A stretch of 51,115 nt of DNA from Deltaproteobacteria bacterium. GTDB taxonomy: Bacteria; Desulfobacterota; Desulfarculia; Adiutricales; Adiutricaceae. The stretch's first letter is position 1, and the number at the start of each line of letters is the position of its first letter. Position numbers and translations under genes: made by a program. A model generated the notes under the pieces. That model saw only the letters and a program-made list of their open reading frames with translations. It was not told the DNA's origin and did no database searches. Shown here piece by piece: positions 37,902 through 46,716 of the stretch. The stretch covers positions 1 to 51,115 of the forward strand of contig JAITII010000024.1 in the NCBI GenBank assembly GCA_031279515.1, given 5' to 3'.

Positions 37902-39407
37902 TTAACGAGATACCTCGTTAGTTTTAAAGATCACAGGAAAATCCACCCGGTCTTGGAAGCGCTTTACCCTTAGATCGCGCGTATCTATAGTGTAGCTCAA
38001 AACAGTTCCCTCAGGGCAGTTGGCGCCCCTTCCGGGGGAGTGCCCGTCTGGCACGAGACCTACAGCTGCTCCATTTTGGGCACAATAGGCTACAGCTAAC
38101 TGCTCAATGGGTCTCATGGAGACCAGAAAACGCTCTGTAGCCCCTATGCTTTCCTCTATGGCTATGAGGGCGTCTAAGCCCATCTTGGCCCCGCAAAGGG
38201 CGAGTTCAGGATGGATGAGGTCCCGGCCCCTTACCGGCATTATGTAGAGGGGTTTAAGGATGTCCAAAGATTTAGGGGGTTTGTTTGCCTCCATGGGAAT
38301 GAAGGTGGCCCCGTCTTTGTCCACCATAATGTGGGTCCTTAGGCCCTCTTCCTCTTTGGCAGTAAAAAAACGTACCCCAGCTGCTTTCGCCACCTCCCTT
38401 AAGGTATCTATGTCGTAGTCCTTATAGGGCCACAGTGGGAGAACTACGATGTTGCCATTGTAAAGACAGGACTGCTGGGCTAGGACAAAGTCAGTTGGGG
38501 TTTCCCTGCCAGGTGCCATGAGTTGGAGGTCAATGGCTGCTGCAGGCTCCATATTGAAGCTGGAGGTTAAATCCCTATGGAAGCTTAAGTTGGCGTAAAG
38601 CCGGTGATACATTTCCGGTTTGCGGCTCTCGAAGATCTTGCGTTTTCTGGCTCCTTGACCCAATTTTCCCTCATCCAAGGGGAGGTGCGCGTAAAGGATC
38701 TTGGATTCCTCGCTCTGTAGACGGTACAGGACGTTTCCCAAGGGGTCAATGACAAAGCTTTCTGCAGTACTGCAGTTAAAGTGCTGTCCGTCGGAGCCGG
38801 TGCGATTGACGGCTATTAAAAAGATCCCATTTTCCAGGGCCCGCATGCGCCAGATGTTTTCTGGGAAGAAGCTGCTGGGAGGCCAGTTGGCCGGTACCAA
38901 GACCAAATCCGCCCCTTTTAAGGCCGTGATGCGAATGGGCAGGCTATGGTAGGTATCGGCACAGATTAAAAGCCCCACCTTACCCCAGGGTGTAGTAAAG
39001 ACATTGTCCTGTACAGCAGGTCCCGGGCAGGCCCAGCGGGCCTCGGAATTAATCTTGCGATAGTGGCAGACTAAAGAGCCCTTGGGGTCATAGGCAAAGG
39101 CAGAGTTATAGAACATGTCGTCTTCGGCCCTTTCAGCCATGCCCACTATTAGGTAGATCTCCCTTTCTCTGGCGAAGGAGGAAAACTCTTTAGCTATTTT
39201 GTCATCTATTCTCTGGGTGTAGGGGGCTATTTCCGATCTGTCATCGAAAATATACCCTGAGAGGGACATCTCTGGGGCTATTATTATCTTAGCGCCATTA
39301 TCAGCTGCCTCTTGTGCGTGGGAGAGGATTTCCCTCTGGTTCTTTAAAGGGTCCTTGTAACTTACAGCCAAGTGTAAAATAGCTGTTAAAATTGTTTCTT
39401 CTGGCAT
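37902..39407 (-). CDS. Carbon-nitrogen hydrolase with degenerate second nitrilase-like half
   Basis: This 501-residue protein has an N-terminal nitrilase-superfamily domain (about 1-260) with an intact triad: Glu46 in APEMSLSG, Lys118 in HYRKIN and Cys149 in LLICADTYH. The second half repeats the fold pattern (FVLAQQSCLYNGNIVVLPLW, HIMVDKDGATFIPM, IAIEESIGATERFLVSMRPIEQLAVAYCAQNG) without a clear triad, so it looks like a non-catalytic duplicate. A GTG at 39434 is an alternative start. It follows the ABC-2 permease closely and shares its strand. The substrate (amide or nitrile) is unknown. TAA stop. Confidence 0.75.
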   Translation of the reverse strand: MPEETILTAILHLAVSYKDPLKNQREILSHAQEAADNGAKIIIAPEMSLSGYIFDDRSEIAPYTQRIDDKIAKEFSSFAREREIYLIVGMAERAEDDMFYNSAFAYDPKGSLVCHYRKINSEARWACPGPAVQDNVFTTPWGKVGLLICADTYHSLPIRITALKGADLVLVPANWPPSSFFPENIWRMRALENGIFLIAVNRTGSDGQHFNCSTAESFVIDPLGNVLYRLQSEESKILYAHLPLDEGKLGQGARKRKIFESRKPEMYHRLYANLSFHRDLTSSFNMEPAAAIDLQLMAPGRETPTDFVLAQQSCLYNGNIVVLPLWPYKDYDIDTLREVAKAAGVRFFTAKEEEGLRTHIMVDKDGATFIPMEANKPPKSLDILKPLYIMPVRGRDLIHPELALCGAKMGLDALIAIEESIGATERFLVSMRPIEQLAVAYCAQNGAAVGLVPDGHSPGRGANCPEGTVLSYTIDTRDLRVKRFQDRVDFPVIFKTNEVSR

Positions 39408-39451
39408 TGGAAAAATCCGGCGTGGCTCCGGCACGTTTTGTTAGATTGACC

Positions 39452-40189
39452 TTAGTCCCTGGCCTTGGAGACGGAGAAGATCGCCAGGGTGAAAAATACT
39501 ATACAGGCTCCAGCTAAGACCACAAAGGGGATTAGCTCAGGTGGCTGCCCAAGGGCATCGGCTCTTATAGCCTTGGACGCATGCGAAAGGGGCAAGATAT
39601 TTAAAATGGCCTGGGCCCAGGTAGGCAGCGAGTCTAAGGGAAAAAAGGTGCCGCCCAGAAAGGCCATGGGGGTGATGATAAAGTTGGATAAAAGCCCCTG
39701 GTCAGCATGAGATTTTACCAGCATGGCCATGGCAACCGCCAGGGAGGCGAAGGCAAAGCTATTGAGTAAGATGGCTGCGAAGAAATAGAACCCCAAATGG
39801 AGGCGCACGCCAAACAAAAACCCCAAGATAAGGACAATGGCAATGGAGAGGAGGGCTCTTGTAAGGCCGGCCAAGGTCTCACCTAGGACAAAGGACATGC
39901 GAGAGACAGGGGCTGCCTGGAATTCCTCGAAGGCATGGAAATAGAAGCGGGCTACATTAATGTCTGTGGCAATGGCGAAGGCCTGGGTCATGGAGGCCAT
40001 GGCAACTAAGCCTGGTATGAGAAACTCTAAGTAACTTACCCCGTCCAGATTCACCGAAGAGGCCAGGGCGCAGCCAAAGGTGAGCATGTACAGTAATGGA
40101 GAGACCGACATGCTGGCTATCTGGCGCTTAAATTTGTGCTTTAGGATAAGCATCTCTCTTAGATAGATGGCAAAGAAGGCGGACATCAC
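39452..40189 (-). CDS. ABC-2 type transporter permease
   Basis: This 245-residue protein has six membrane segments and the ABC-2 signature (YLEFLIPGLVAMASMTQAF in the middle; FIITPMAFLGGTFFPLDSLP near the end). It resembles NodJ/DrrB-type exporters. Its start overlaps the stop of the ATP-binding gene by four bases (ATGA), showing translational coupling. The exported compound is unknown; the nitrilase gene downstream may act on or protect against the same compound, which is inference. Confidence 0.85.
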   Translation of the reverse strand: MMSAFFAIYLREMLILKHKFKRQIASMSVSPLLYMLTFGCALASSVNLDGVSYLEFLIPGLVAMASMTQAFAIATDINVARFYFHAFEEFQAAPVSRMSFVLGETLAGLTRALLSIAIVLILGFLFGVRLHLGFYFFAAILLNSFAFASLAVAMAMLVKSHADQGLLSNFIITPMAFLGGTFFPLDSLPTWAQAILNILPLSHASKAIRADALGQPPELIPFVVLAGACIVFFTLAIFSVSKARD

Positions 40190-41022
40190 TTCACCCTTTT
40201 TCCTGTCAGCGTAACAAAGGCGTCTTCAAGATTCACTCTCCTTAAGGTGCCTCCCCCTTTTAGGGACTGGATATAATCCCCGGCTGCCTCCCTATCTGGG
40301 AAAAAGCCCGTGTGCATGTCTCCATTTTCAAAGGTGTCAACGGCCCAATACCCCAGGCGAGCCATGATGTCAGAGGGGACTCCGGTCTCCCTCAGCTTCC
40401 CTTCTAAGATAAAGGCCACCCTGTCGGCTAGGAACTCGGCCTCCTCGATATAGTGGGTTGTGAGAAAGATAGTGACACCTGCCTGGTTGATTTTCTTGAT
40501 AAGGCTCCAGATACGCCGCCTAATTGACGCGTCCAGGCCCACTGTGGGCTCGTCTAAAAAAAGGAGCTGGGGCTTATGTATTAGGGCCCTAGCTATCATG
40601 AGCCTGCGCTTTAAGCCCCCGGATAGGGTTTTGACAAAGCTCTGGCGGCGGTCGGCCATCTCTACATATTCCAAGAGCTCTAAAGAGCTGTCCAGCCTGT
40701 CCTTTTTACTCATGCCAAAGAGTCTCCCGTGGATGTCCAGGTTTTCCATGACAGTGAGTTCCCCATCCAGGTTGGTATGCTGGGCCACCATACCACAGAG
40801 CCGTTTGGCATCTAAAGGATTCTTGAGGATATCCACTCCTGCAATAAAGGCTTTGCCTGAATCCAGATAGGATAGGCCGTTTAAAATACGGATAGTAGTG
40901 GTCTTTCCGGCCCCATTGGGTCCTAAAAAGGCAAATAGCTCCCCTTTGGGCACAGACAAGGACAAGTCGTCCAATGCCACTGTTTTGCCGAAGGCCTTCT
41001 TGATGTGTTGCAACTCTATCAT
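40186..41022 (-). CDS. ABC transporter ATP-binding protein (NodI/DrrA type)
   Basis: This 278-residue ATPase has Walker A GPNGAGKTTT (about 35), signature LSGGLKRRLMIARA, Walker B LLFLDEPTVGLD and switch His in LTTHYIEEAE. The short C-terminal extension (about 215-278) is typical of drug or polysaccharide exporters of the DrrA/NodI group. It is the first gene of a three-gene unit with the permease and nitrilase genes. Confidence 0.88.
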   Translation of the reverse strand: MIELQHIKKAFGKTVALDDLSLSVPKGELFAFLGPNGAGKTTTIRILNGLSYLDSGKAFIAGVDILKNPLDAKRLCGMVAQHTNLDGELTVMENLDIHGRLFGMSKKDRLDSSLELLEYVEMADRRQSFVKTLSGGLKRRLMIARALIHKPQLLFLDEPTVGLDASIRRRIWSLIKKINQAGVTIFLTTHYIEEAEFLADRVAFILEGKLRETGVPSDIMARLGYWAVDTFENGDMHTGFFPDREAAGDYIQSLKGGGTLRRVNLEDAFVTLTGKRVK

Positions 41023-41094
41023 TTCATTTTCCGGGACTAAAGCAAGATAAATATAATATATTCATTAACCTGGCTTGTTTTGCCAAAAAAATAC

Positions 41095-41118
41095 CCCCGG
41101 CTGGGCACCCATCCGGGG
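41095..41118. other. GC-rich stacked hairpin in the divergent spacer
   Basis: CCCCGG-c-TGGG-CA-CCCA-t-CCGGGG forms a nearly perfect 10-bp stem with a two-base loop. A related GCGCCCTGT(A/G)GGG motif occurs twice just downstream (41117-41131 and 41165-41179). It may be a terminator, a repetitive palindrome or an insertion-sequence end. Confidence 0.4.
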
Positions 41119-41330
41119 CGCCCTGTAGGGAACCCCCTGTTTACGAAAAGCGCATAGCTTAAATAGCGCCCTGTGGGGAGTTTGCGGTTTATTTTGGCGG
41201 CAACGCTTTAATATACCTCATTTTGTAGTCATTTGCAAGGAATATTTTTTCTTTTCGTAAAAGGTTCGAAGATGTTCTTTTTCTTAAGAGCAAAATGTGC
41301 TAAAGTGGAAAAAACACATTGGAGTCAAGA

Positions 41331-41891
41331 ATGGATCAGATAACTATTGATGTAATGAAACCTAAGATAAACCCCGTGTATCTAGATTTTGAGAAAATCT
41401 ACGAGGTACCTTTTCCCATTTACATCCATAACATGGACTTTAGCAATGATAGTGGCAGAGTAGATATCCACTTGCTCTATCACAAGAGAGCCACCTTTAC
41501 CTGCCCCTGCGGAAAAGAGAACCTCAAAGTCCACTCTAAACTCCCTCGCATCTGGAGGGGCCTGGATATCGCCAAGTATGGCTGTTACATCCACCTAGAT
41601 GTCCCTAGGCTCATCTGCCCAGAATGTGGCGTAAGGACCTACCAGGTACCCTGGGCTCGTGACCACAGCCATCTGACGCATCTCATGGAACAGAACATAT
41701 TGACCCTTTCCAACTACATGCCCATCGGAATACTCGCCAAATTCTTAGGGGAAAGCGAAAACCGCGTCTCCAATGTTTTAACCCATTTTGCTATCTCTCC
41801 CAAGGTACCCGCCACTAGGGGAAGGAAAAAACGTACCAGCCCTGTAGAGAAAAGTGCCCCTAAAATGGTCCCAGCCGCAGAAGAAGAATGA
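41331..41891 (+). CDS. N-terminal part of an ISL3-family transposase, standing alone
   Basis: This 186-residue protein matches the DNA-binding front half of ISL3 transposases. The zinc-finger region has CPCGKEN, the conserved RIWRGLDIAKYGCYIHLDVPR core, then CPECGVRTYQVPWAR, followed by a helix-turn-helix region (MPIGILAKFLGESENRVSNVL). The catalytic DDE domain (normally another 200+ residues) is absent. The frame ends instead in a basic/Pro/Ala tail (RGRKKRTSPVEKSAP) and a clean TGA. GGAG lies 6 bases before the ATG. It is either an insertion-sequence remnant or a small DNA-binding protein derived from one. Confidence 0.65.
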   Translation: MDQITIDVMKPKINPVYLDFEKIYEVPFPIYIHNMDFSNDSGRVDIHLLYHKRATFTCPCGKENLKVHSKLPRIWRGLDIAKYGCYIHLDVPRLICPECGVRTYQVPWARDHSHLTHLMEQNILTLSNYMPIGILAKFLGESENRVSNVLTHFAISPKVPATRGRKKRTSPVEKSAPKMVPAAEEE

Positions 41892-43021
41892 AAGCCTTAT
41901 CTTTCTTGATTTTTATGCATTATGGGCTAGGGCTTTAAAGTCTTATAAGCCCATCAGGCAATTATTTACGCGAGCAGAAATATTTAAGAGCCCATTTAGT
42001 TTAAGATTACTGCCTTTTAAAATGTTTTATTATTTACCAAAGAGAGCGTCTTAATAAATTATCTTGCCCATAAAATTATCCTACTTTTAAAATATTTAAA
42101 ATCTAAGATAGCTTTTTGTGGCTAATAAAAAGCATTTTTAAAAGAAGTCCTATACAAAAATAGAATTTTCTTGCCTGTAAGAGTCTATTATAAATATTTT
42201 TTAGTAGATAAACAATCTCTTAAATCATATTTAGTAAAACTACAAGATAGCTAAGCTTTCTTTAAAGCTTAAGGGAAGTATCTTAAGGCTAGGCTAATGT
42301 CTATATATGGAGACTCTTTTAAAGACTAGCTTTTTAGGCAAAGATTATTTTTGCTTTTGTATCTTGGATAAAAAAATCCATTTTTACTTCAAGATCATAG
42401 CTTACTAGAAGCTTTAAAAGTCACTTTGGGGAAAAGGATATTTTTCTTAAAAATTTTTTGGCTCTTTTGGTAAAAAGTAAATCATAGAATCTTTCTAAAG
42501 GGCGCGGTACTTTTGGATTTAGCAAAGTAAGCATTTGCGTTTTTGTTATACTTGGGCTTCATAACTGGCAAGGGGAAATTTTTAGTCAAAAAAATCTTTT
42601 TTAGGCATTTTAATTTTTCCATTGACCTCTACTTGATCTTAACGCTAACTCCACTATGAGCAAAGAAAGCCACTCATAAATTTGTTATATAGAAAAAGAG
42701 GATAATATAAATGAAATATAGATAATTTAGAATAATTATTGAGCAGCTCTCGGATTTTCCCCTCTGTCAAAGGCTAGAGCCTTTAGTTTAATTGACAGGA
42801 CTTCTTGCAGGAACTATAATCTCTATATGATTTTTGCTCTTCCTAGGGCTAGATCCCCCTCACTCCAACAGCAATACGTTAACAAATTTTATTACTAAAG
42901 CGGAAGAGCTTACTACTTTTCCCATGTAATTCTGAAAAACCTTTAAGCCTTAGTTTTTTCATTGGTAATAATTTGCATCAATATTTATAACTTCTAATAA
43001 ATATAAGAGTCTGGAGTAAAC
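41892..43021. other. AT-rich non-coding spacer before cbiC
   Basis: More than 1.1 kb shows no convincing gene or RNA. A 66-codon frame at 41854-42054 overlaps the transposase fragment and has no features. No B12 box of a cobalamin riboswitch was seen before cbiC. Confidence 0.4.
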
Positions 43022-43672
43022 ATGGAACAGCCTTCCTGGAGCATACCACCTCAAGAGATTGAAAATAGAAGCTTTGCCATCATAGATGCCGAAGCTGGGG
43101 AACATAATTTTCCCCCCGATGCCTGGTCAATTGTCCGCAGACTTATTCATACTTCAGCGGACTTTGACTATGTCAAGGACACTGTCATAAGCCCAGGTGC
43201 CATAGAGTCCGGGGTAGCTGCCCTTAAAAAGGGAGCTCTAATCTTGACCGACACCAAGATGGCTTTAAATGGCATTAATCGAGGCAATTTAGCCCCCTAC
43301 GACACGACCATTTTGTGTCTGGTAGACGATCCCCGCACTGTAACTGTTGCCAAGGAAAAGGGACTCACAAGGAGCCAAGTGGCGGTGGACCTGGGTTTCA
43401 GTGATTATGTCCAAGAGGGACGGCCCACTATCTGGGTCATAGGCAATGCCCCCACTGCCCTCTACAGGCTAATGGAGAGGCTTAAAGACCCTTCTCTTCC
43501 CAAGCCGGCCCTGGTGGTGGGTTTGCCTGTGGGCTTTGTTAACGCCTTTGAGTCCAAAAGGGATCTAAGTAAATCCGGGATTCCTTACTTCATCACCAAT
43601 CTGAGCCGCAAAGGTGGATCCAATGTGGCAGCAGCCACCATTAATGCCCTGGCAAAGCTCATTCGCAAGTAG
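43022..43672 (+). CDS. cbiC: Precorrin-8X / cobalt-precorrin-8 methylmutase
   Basis: CbiC moves a methyl group from C11 to C12 of the corrin ring to make (cobalt-)hydrogenobyrinate. The 216-residue protein carries the catalytic His43 in LIHTSADFDY; other family stretches are GALILTDTKMALNGI, WVIGNAPTALYRL and GLPVGFVNAFESK. It precedes cbiA on the same strand. Its stop is TAG, backed by an in-frame TAA two codons later. An 18-base sequence covering the stop is repeated 30 bases downstream. Confidence 0.93.
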   Translation: MEQPSWSIPPQEIENRSFAIIDAEAGEHNFPPDAWSIVRRLIHTSADFDYVKDTVISPGAIESGVAALKKGALILTDTKMALNGINRGNLAPYDTTILCLVDDPRTVTVAKEKGLTRSQVAVDLGFSDYVQEGRPTIWVIGNAPTALYRLMERLKDPSLPKPALVVGLPVGFVNAFESKRDLSKSGIPYFITNLSRKGGSNVAAATINALAKLIRK

Positions 43673-43712
43673 AATTAATTTGAAACGCTCCATTGCAAGT
43701 AGAATTAATTTG
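43665..43712 (+). repeat. 18-bp direct repeat across the cbiC stop codon
   Basis: GCAAGTAGAATTAATTTG occurs at 43665-43682 and again at 43695-43712. The second copy looks like a small tandem duplication in the cbiC-cbiA spacer. Confidence 0.7.
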
Positions 43713-43771
43713 CCAGCAAAGCTTTTAGCTAAGCCTTTAGCCTTATTTCCAGCGCAGCGTGAGGAACAGAC

Positions 43772-45082
43772 TTGAAAGAAGAAGAAATCCGGCGTTGTCC
43801 GGCGATGCTCATCTCTGCCCCGTCCTCGGGGCAGGGAAAAACTACTGTGACAGCCGCTTTGGCACGTTTTCACCGCTCCCAGGGACGCAAGGTGCGGGTC
43901 TTTAAATGCGGTCCAGACTTTTTGGACCCTATGATCCTAGCTAGAGCCAGCGGGGCCCCTGTCTATCAACTGGATCTATGGATGGTGGGGGAAGATTGCT
44001 GTGATGCACTTTTATATGAGGCGGCGCAAGAGGCGGATATCATCATAGTGGAGGGGGTCATGGGGCTCTATGACGGCTCCCCCTCGGCAGCGGATTTGGC
44101 AATGCGTTTTGGTTTGCCGGTCTTGGCGGTGATAAATGCACAGGCCATGGCCCAGACCTTTCCAGCTATTGCCCATGGGCTTGCCACCTGGAGAAAGGGT
44201 CTTCCCTGGGCCGGGGTCCTGGCCAACAGGGTAGCCGGCGAAAGCCATGCGGCCATCTTAAAGGATTCTCTCCCACCTGACATGCCTTGGTTTGGGGCTC
44301 TGTACAGGGGCAGTGATGTGGAGCTCCCCAGTAGGCATCTGGGTCTGGTGCAAGCCTCAGAGCTGGCGGATTTAGATGCTCGCCTGGATAGGGCAGCGGA
44401 GCTTTTAGCCAGCCAAGAGATCTCGGCTATGCCGCCTGTAGCCGAGTTTAGCCGTAAAGGGATGGATTTTTCTCCCTTTAAAGGGAAGCTGAAAGGTGTC
44501 ACCATTGCCATTGCCAGAGATGATGCCTTTAGTTTCATTTACCAGGCCAATTTGGATCTTCTATCCCTTATGGGAGCCAAGCTCGTCTTTTTTTCTCCGG
44601 TAAATGAAAAAGATTTACCCCCTTCCGATGCCCTCTATCTGCCAGGCGGCTATCCGGAATTGCACCTCAAAGCCTTATCAGAAAATACTACGATGTTAGA
44701 CGCGGTCCGTAACCATCAAGAGGCTGGAAAACCCATCTTAGCCGAGTGCGGCGGCATGCTCTATCTCCTAGAGGAGCTGGGCCTGGACGACAACTTCGCC
44801 GCGATGGCCTCTCTCTTGCCGGGAAAAGCCGTTCTCACGGGGGGCTTAAGGGGCCTAGGGCTCATGAGCGCCCAGCTTCCGGAGGGCGTTTTGCGCGGAC
44901 ACTCCTTTCATCATTCGGCCCTAAAGATAGATTTGGAGCCTGTGGCCCAAGCCCGGCGCCAGGATGCCAGGCGTCAGGAAAGTGAAAATATCTACCGTTT
45001 AGGAAGGCTTACGGCCTCTTATATGCACTTTTATTTTGGCTCCAATCCTGAGGCAACAGCCCGTCTTTTTAGCCCCAGCTAA
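43772..45082 (+). CDS. cbiA: Cobyrinate a,c-diamide synthase
   Basis: It amidates the a and c side chains of cobyrinate using glutamine and ATP. The N-terminal ATPase domain has the P-loop SAPSSGQGKTT (residues about 15-25) and a dethiobiotin-synthetase-like fold. The C-terminal glutamine amidotransferase domain has Cys near 326 in AECGGMLYL and a late HSFHHS/SYMHFYF region. At 436 residues it matches CbiA. The start is TTG, supported by GAGGAAC a few bases upstream. It follows cbiC after about 100 bases and likely shares its transcript. Confidence 0.92.
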   Translation: MKEEEIRRCPAMLISAPSSGQGKTTVTAALARFHRSQGRKVRVFKCGPDFLDPMILARASGAPVYQLDLWMVGEDCCDALLYEAAQEADIIIVEGVMGLYDGSPSAADLAMRFGLPVLAVINAQAMAQTFPAIAHGLATWRKGLPWAGVLANRVAGESHAAILKDSLPPDMPWFGALYRGSDVELPSRHLGLVQASELADLDARLDRAAELLASQEISAMPPVAEFSRKGMDFSPFKGKLKGVTIAIARDDAFSFIYQANLDLLSLMGAKLVFFSPVNEKDLPPSDALYLPGGYPELHLKALSENTTMLDAVRNHQEAGKPILAECGGMLYLLEELGLDDNFAAMASLLPGKAVLTGGLRGLGLMSAQLPEGVLRGHSFHHSALKIDLEPVAQARRQDARRQESENIYRLGRLTASYMHFYFGSNPEATARLFSPS

Positions 45083-45290
45083 AAGTAAGCTGCGCCATTT
45101 ACATCTTTTTTTATACATTAAGGCGGCCAAAAGCTGTCTATACCCCAAAAATATAGAATATTTTTCCATTTTTAAAACCACCATTTAATATTACATTTTC
45201 TATCAACACCATTAAATTCTCTCTAAGACGAAAGAGCCCATTTAACAAAGTAAAAAAGCGTCAGAGAGAAAAAGAAAAAAAGGGTATTTT

Positions 45291-46487
45291 ATGCTCATTG
45301 GAAGCTACTACGAAGGAATGGAACTATACCGCGAAGACAAGATAGTCTTTGCCAAATTTTTAACGCCCCACAAGGTGCTTTCCACCTCCCGGGCAGCCGG
45401 GGGACTTAGGGACGATATCACAGTCCTCTTTAACCACCAGTCCTGCGAACCTGCTGGCCACGGCACTACCAAGGCCTCTAGGGGTTATACAGATCCCGCA
45501 GGTTATATGAAGGAAATCTGCCAGGAGCATTCTTTACCCTTTGAAAAGAGCGCACAGCTTTCCACTGCAGCTAATATGCACCTTATTGACGTAGAAGTGG
45601 AGAGCTATAAAGATTTAATTGTGGTAGCAGCAGTTACTGGTGGGGTGGAGGGAAATGGCGGCAGAGCCGGGGATCCCGCTTCTGGTTACGAGGGCAGGGA
45701 AGGTTATGAGGCTATACCCCGCAAAGGTCGGGGGGAAAGCGATCCCGCCTGGCCGCCCCACGGCACTATAAATACGATGCTCTTTATCAACCTCCCCTTG
45801 GCCCCAGGGGCCCTGGTGCGGACGGTTATGATGGCTACAGAGGCCAAGACTGCAGCCCTGCAAGAGCTCAATGTGAATTCCCGCTACTCGGATGGAAGGG
45901 CTACAGGTACTGGTACCGACCAGATAGGGGTAGCAGCTAAAGAAGTAGAGGACTATCCGCCTTTGACCAGTGCAGGCAAGCACTCTAAATTGGGCGAGCT
46001 CATAGGGGTGACGGTAAAAAGGGCCACCAAAGGGGTCCTCGTGCGGCAGAACGGCATGACCCCGGACAGGCAATGCTCAGTTAAGATCCTCTTGGAGCGG
46101 TTCTTTGTCAGAGACGGCTACCACCGCATCAGCGGAGAGGAACTGGCGGCCTATATGGCGACTTTCCTCAGCGGGTCTGAGGCAGATTCCTTTAAGCTAA
46201 ACCGCAAGCCCCTCTTTCATGACCCCGTGAACGTGGCTGCAACGGCGGCTATAGTTCACTTAAGGGATCAGTTTGCCTGGGGAATCTTGCCCCCCCTTAT
46301 TTGGCCAGAGGTTATGTCCTCCCAAGCAGCCCAGCTGAGTGCGGCAGTATCCGGTAAGTACGATAAGCTCCCCGCTTATAGGGACAGTTTCAAGCTTCTA
46401 TCTGCCGACAGGGACAATAAGGGCTTTATCAAGCTGGTGGCCCAGGCATTCACCATGGGCTATATGGATAAATGGGAAGAGGACTAA
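45291..46487 (+). CDS. cbiZ: Adenosylcobinamide amidohydrolase CbiZ, cytoplasmic paralogue
   Basis: This 398-residue protein has no signal peptide. The CbiZ domain covers about residues 15-250 (VLSTSRAAGGLRDDI, TEAKTAALQELNVNSRYSDG, RATGTGTDQIGV, GKHSKLGELIGVTVKRA). The remaining 140 residues are an extension seen in some CbiZ proteins, resembling the same part of the exported fusion. CbiZ lets cells salvage corrinoids with the wrong lower ligand by converting them to cobyric acid. AAGGGT precedes the ATG. It lies 208 bases after cbiA. Confidence 0.88.
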   Translation: MLIGSYYEGMELYREDKIVFAKFLTPHKVLSTSRAAGGLRDDITVLFNHQSCEPAGHGTTKASRGYTDPAGYMKEICQEHSLPFEKSAQLSTAANMHLIDVEVESYKDLIVVAAVTGGVEGNGGRAGDPASGYEGREGYEAIPRKGRGESDPAWPPHGTINTMLFINLPLAPGALVRTVMMATEAKTAALQELNVNSRYSDGRATGTGTDQIGVAAKEVEDYPPLTSAGKHSKLGELIGVTVKRATKGVLVRQNGMTPDRQCSVKILLERFFVRDGYHRISGEELAAYMATFLSGSEADSFKLNRKPLFHDPVNVAATAAIVHLRDQFAWGILPPLIWPEVMSSQAAQLSAAVSGKYDKLPAYRDSFKLLSADRDNKGFIKLVAQAFTMGYMDKWEED

Positions 46488-46654
46488 AGTCCCCTAGCCC
46501 GCTTTAAGCTCAAGCCCGCCAAAAATTTGCTATTTAGACATATTTTTTGTTTTTTCCAATTTTTGGTAAAAACCTGCCCTAAGACTTTAAGGGTTTGATA
46601 AATTATGCGATAATTAGTCACAAGAGACCGCGAAAGCTATCCTCCCATCGTAAT

Positions 46655-46690
46655 ATGGGCCCATAATAAGCTAACTATGGGCTTGCCATA
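46655..46690. promoter_or_regulatory. Palindromes before the CbiK-like gene
   Basis: ATGGGCCCAT is a perfect 10-bp palindrome near 46655, followed by CTATGG-gcttg-CCATAG. They lie within 60 bases of the start codon and could be operator sites. Confidence 0.3.
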
Positions 46691-46716
46691 GGTTTTTGTG
46701 GGCTAAGGAATGCATA

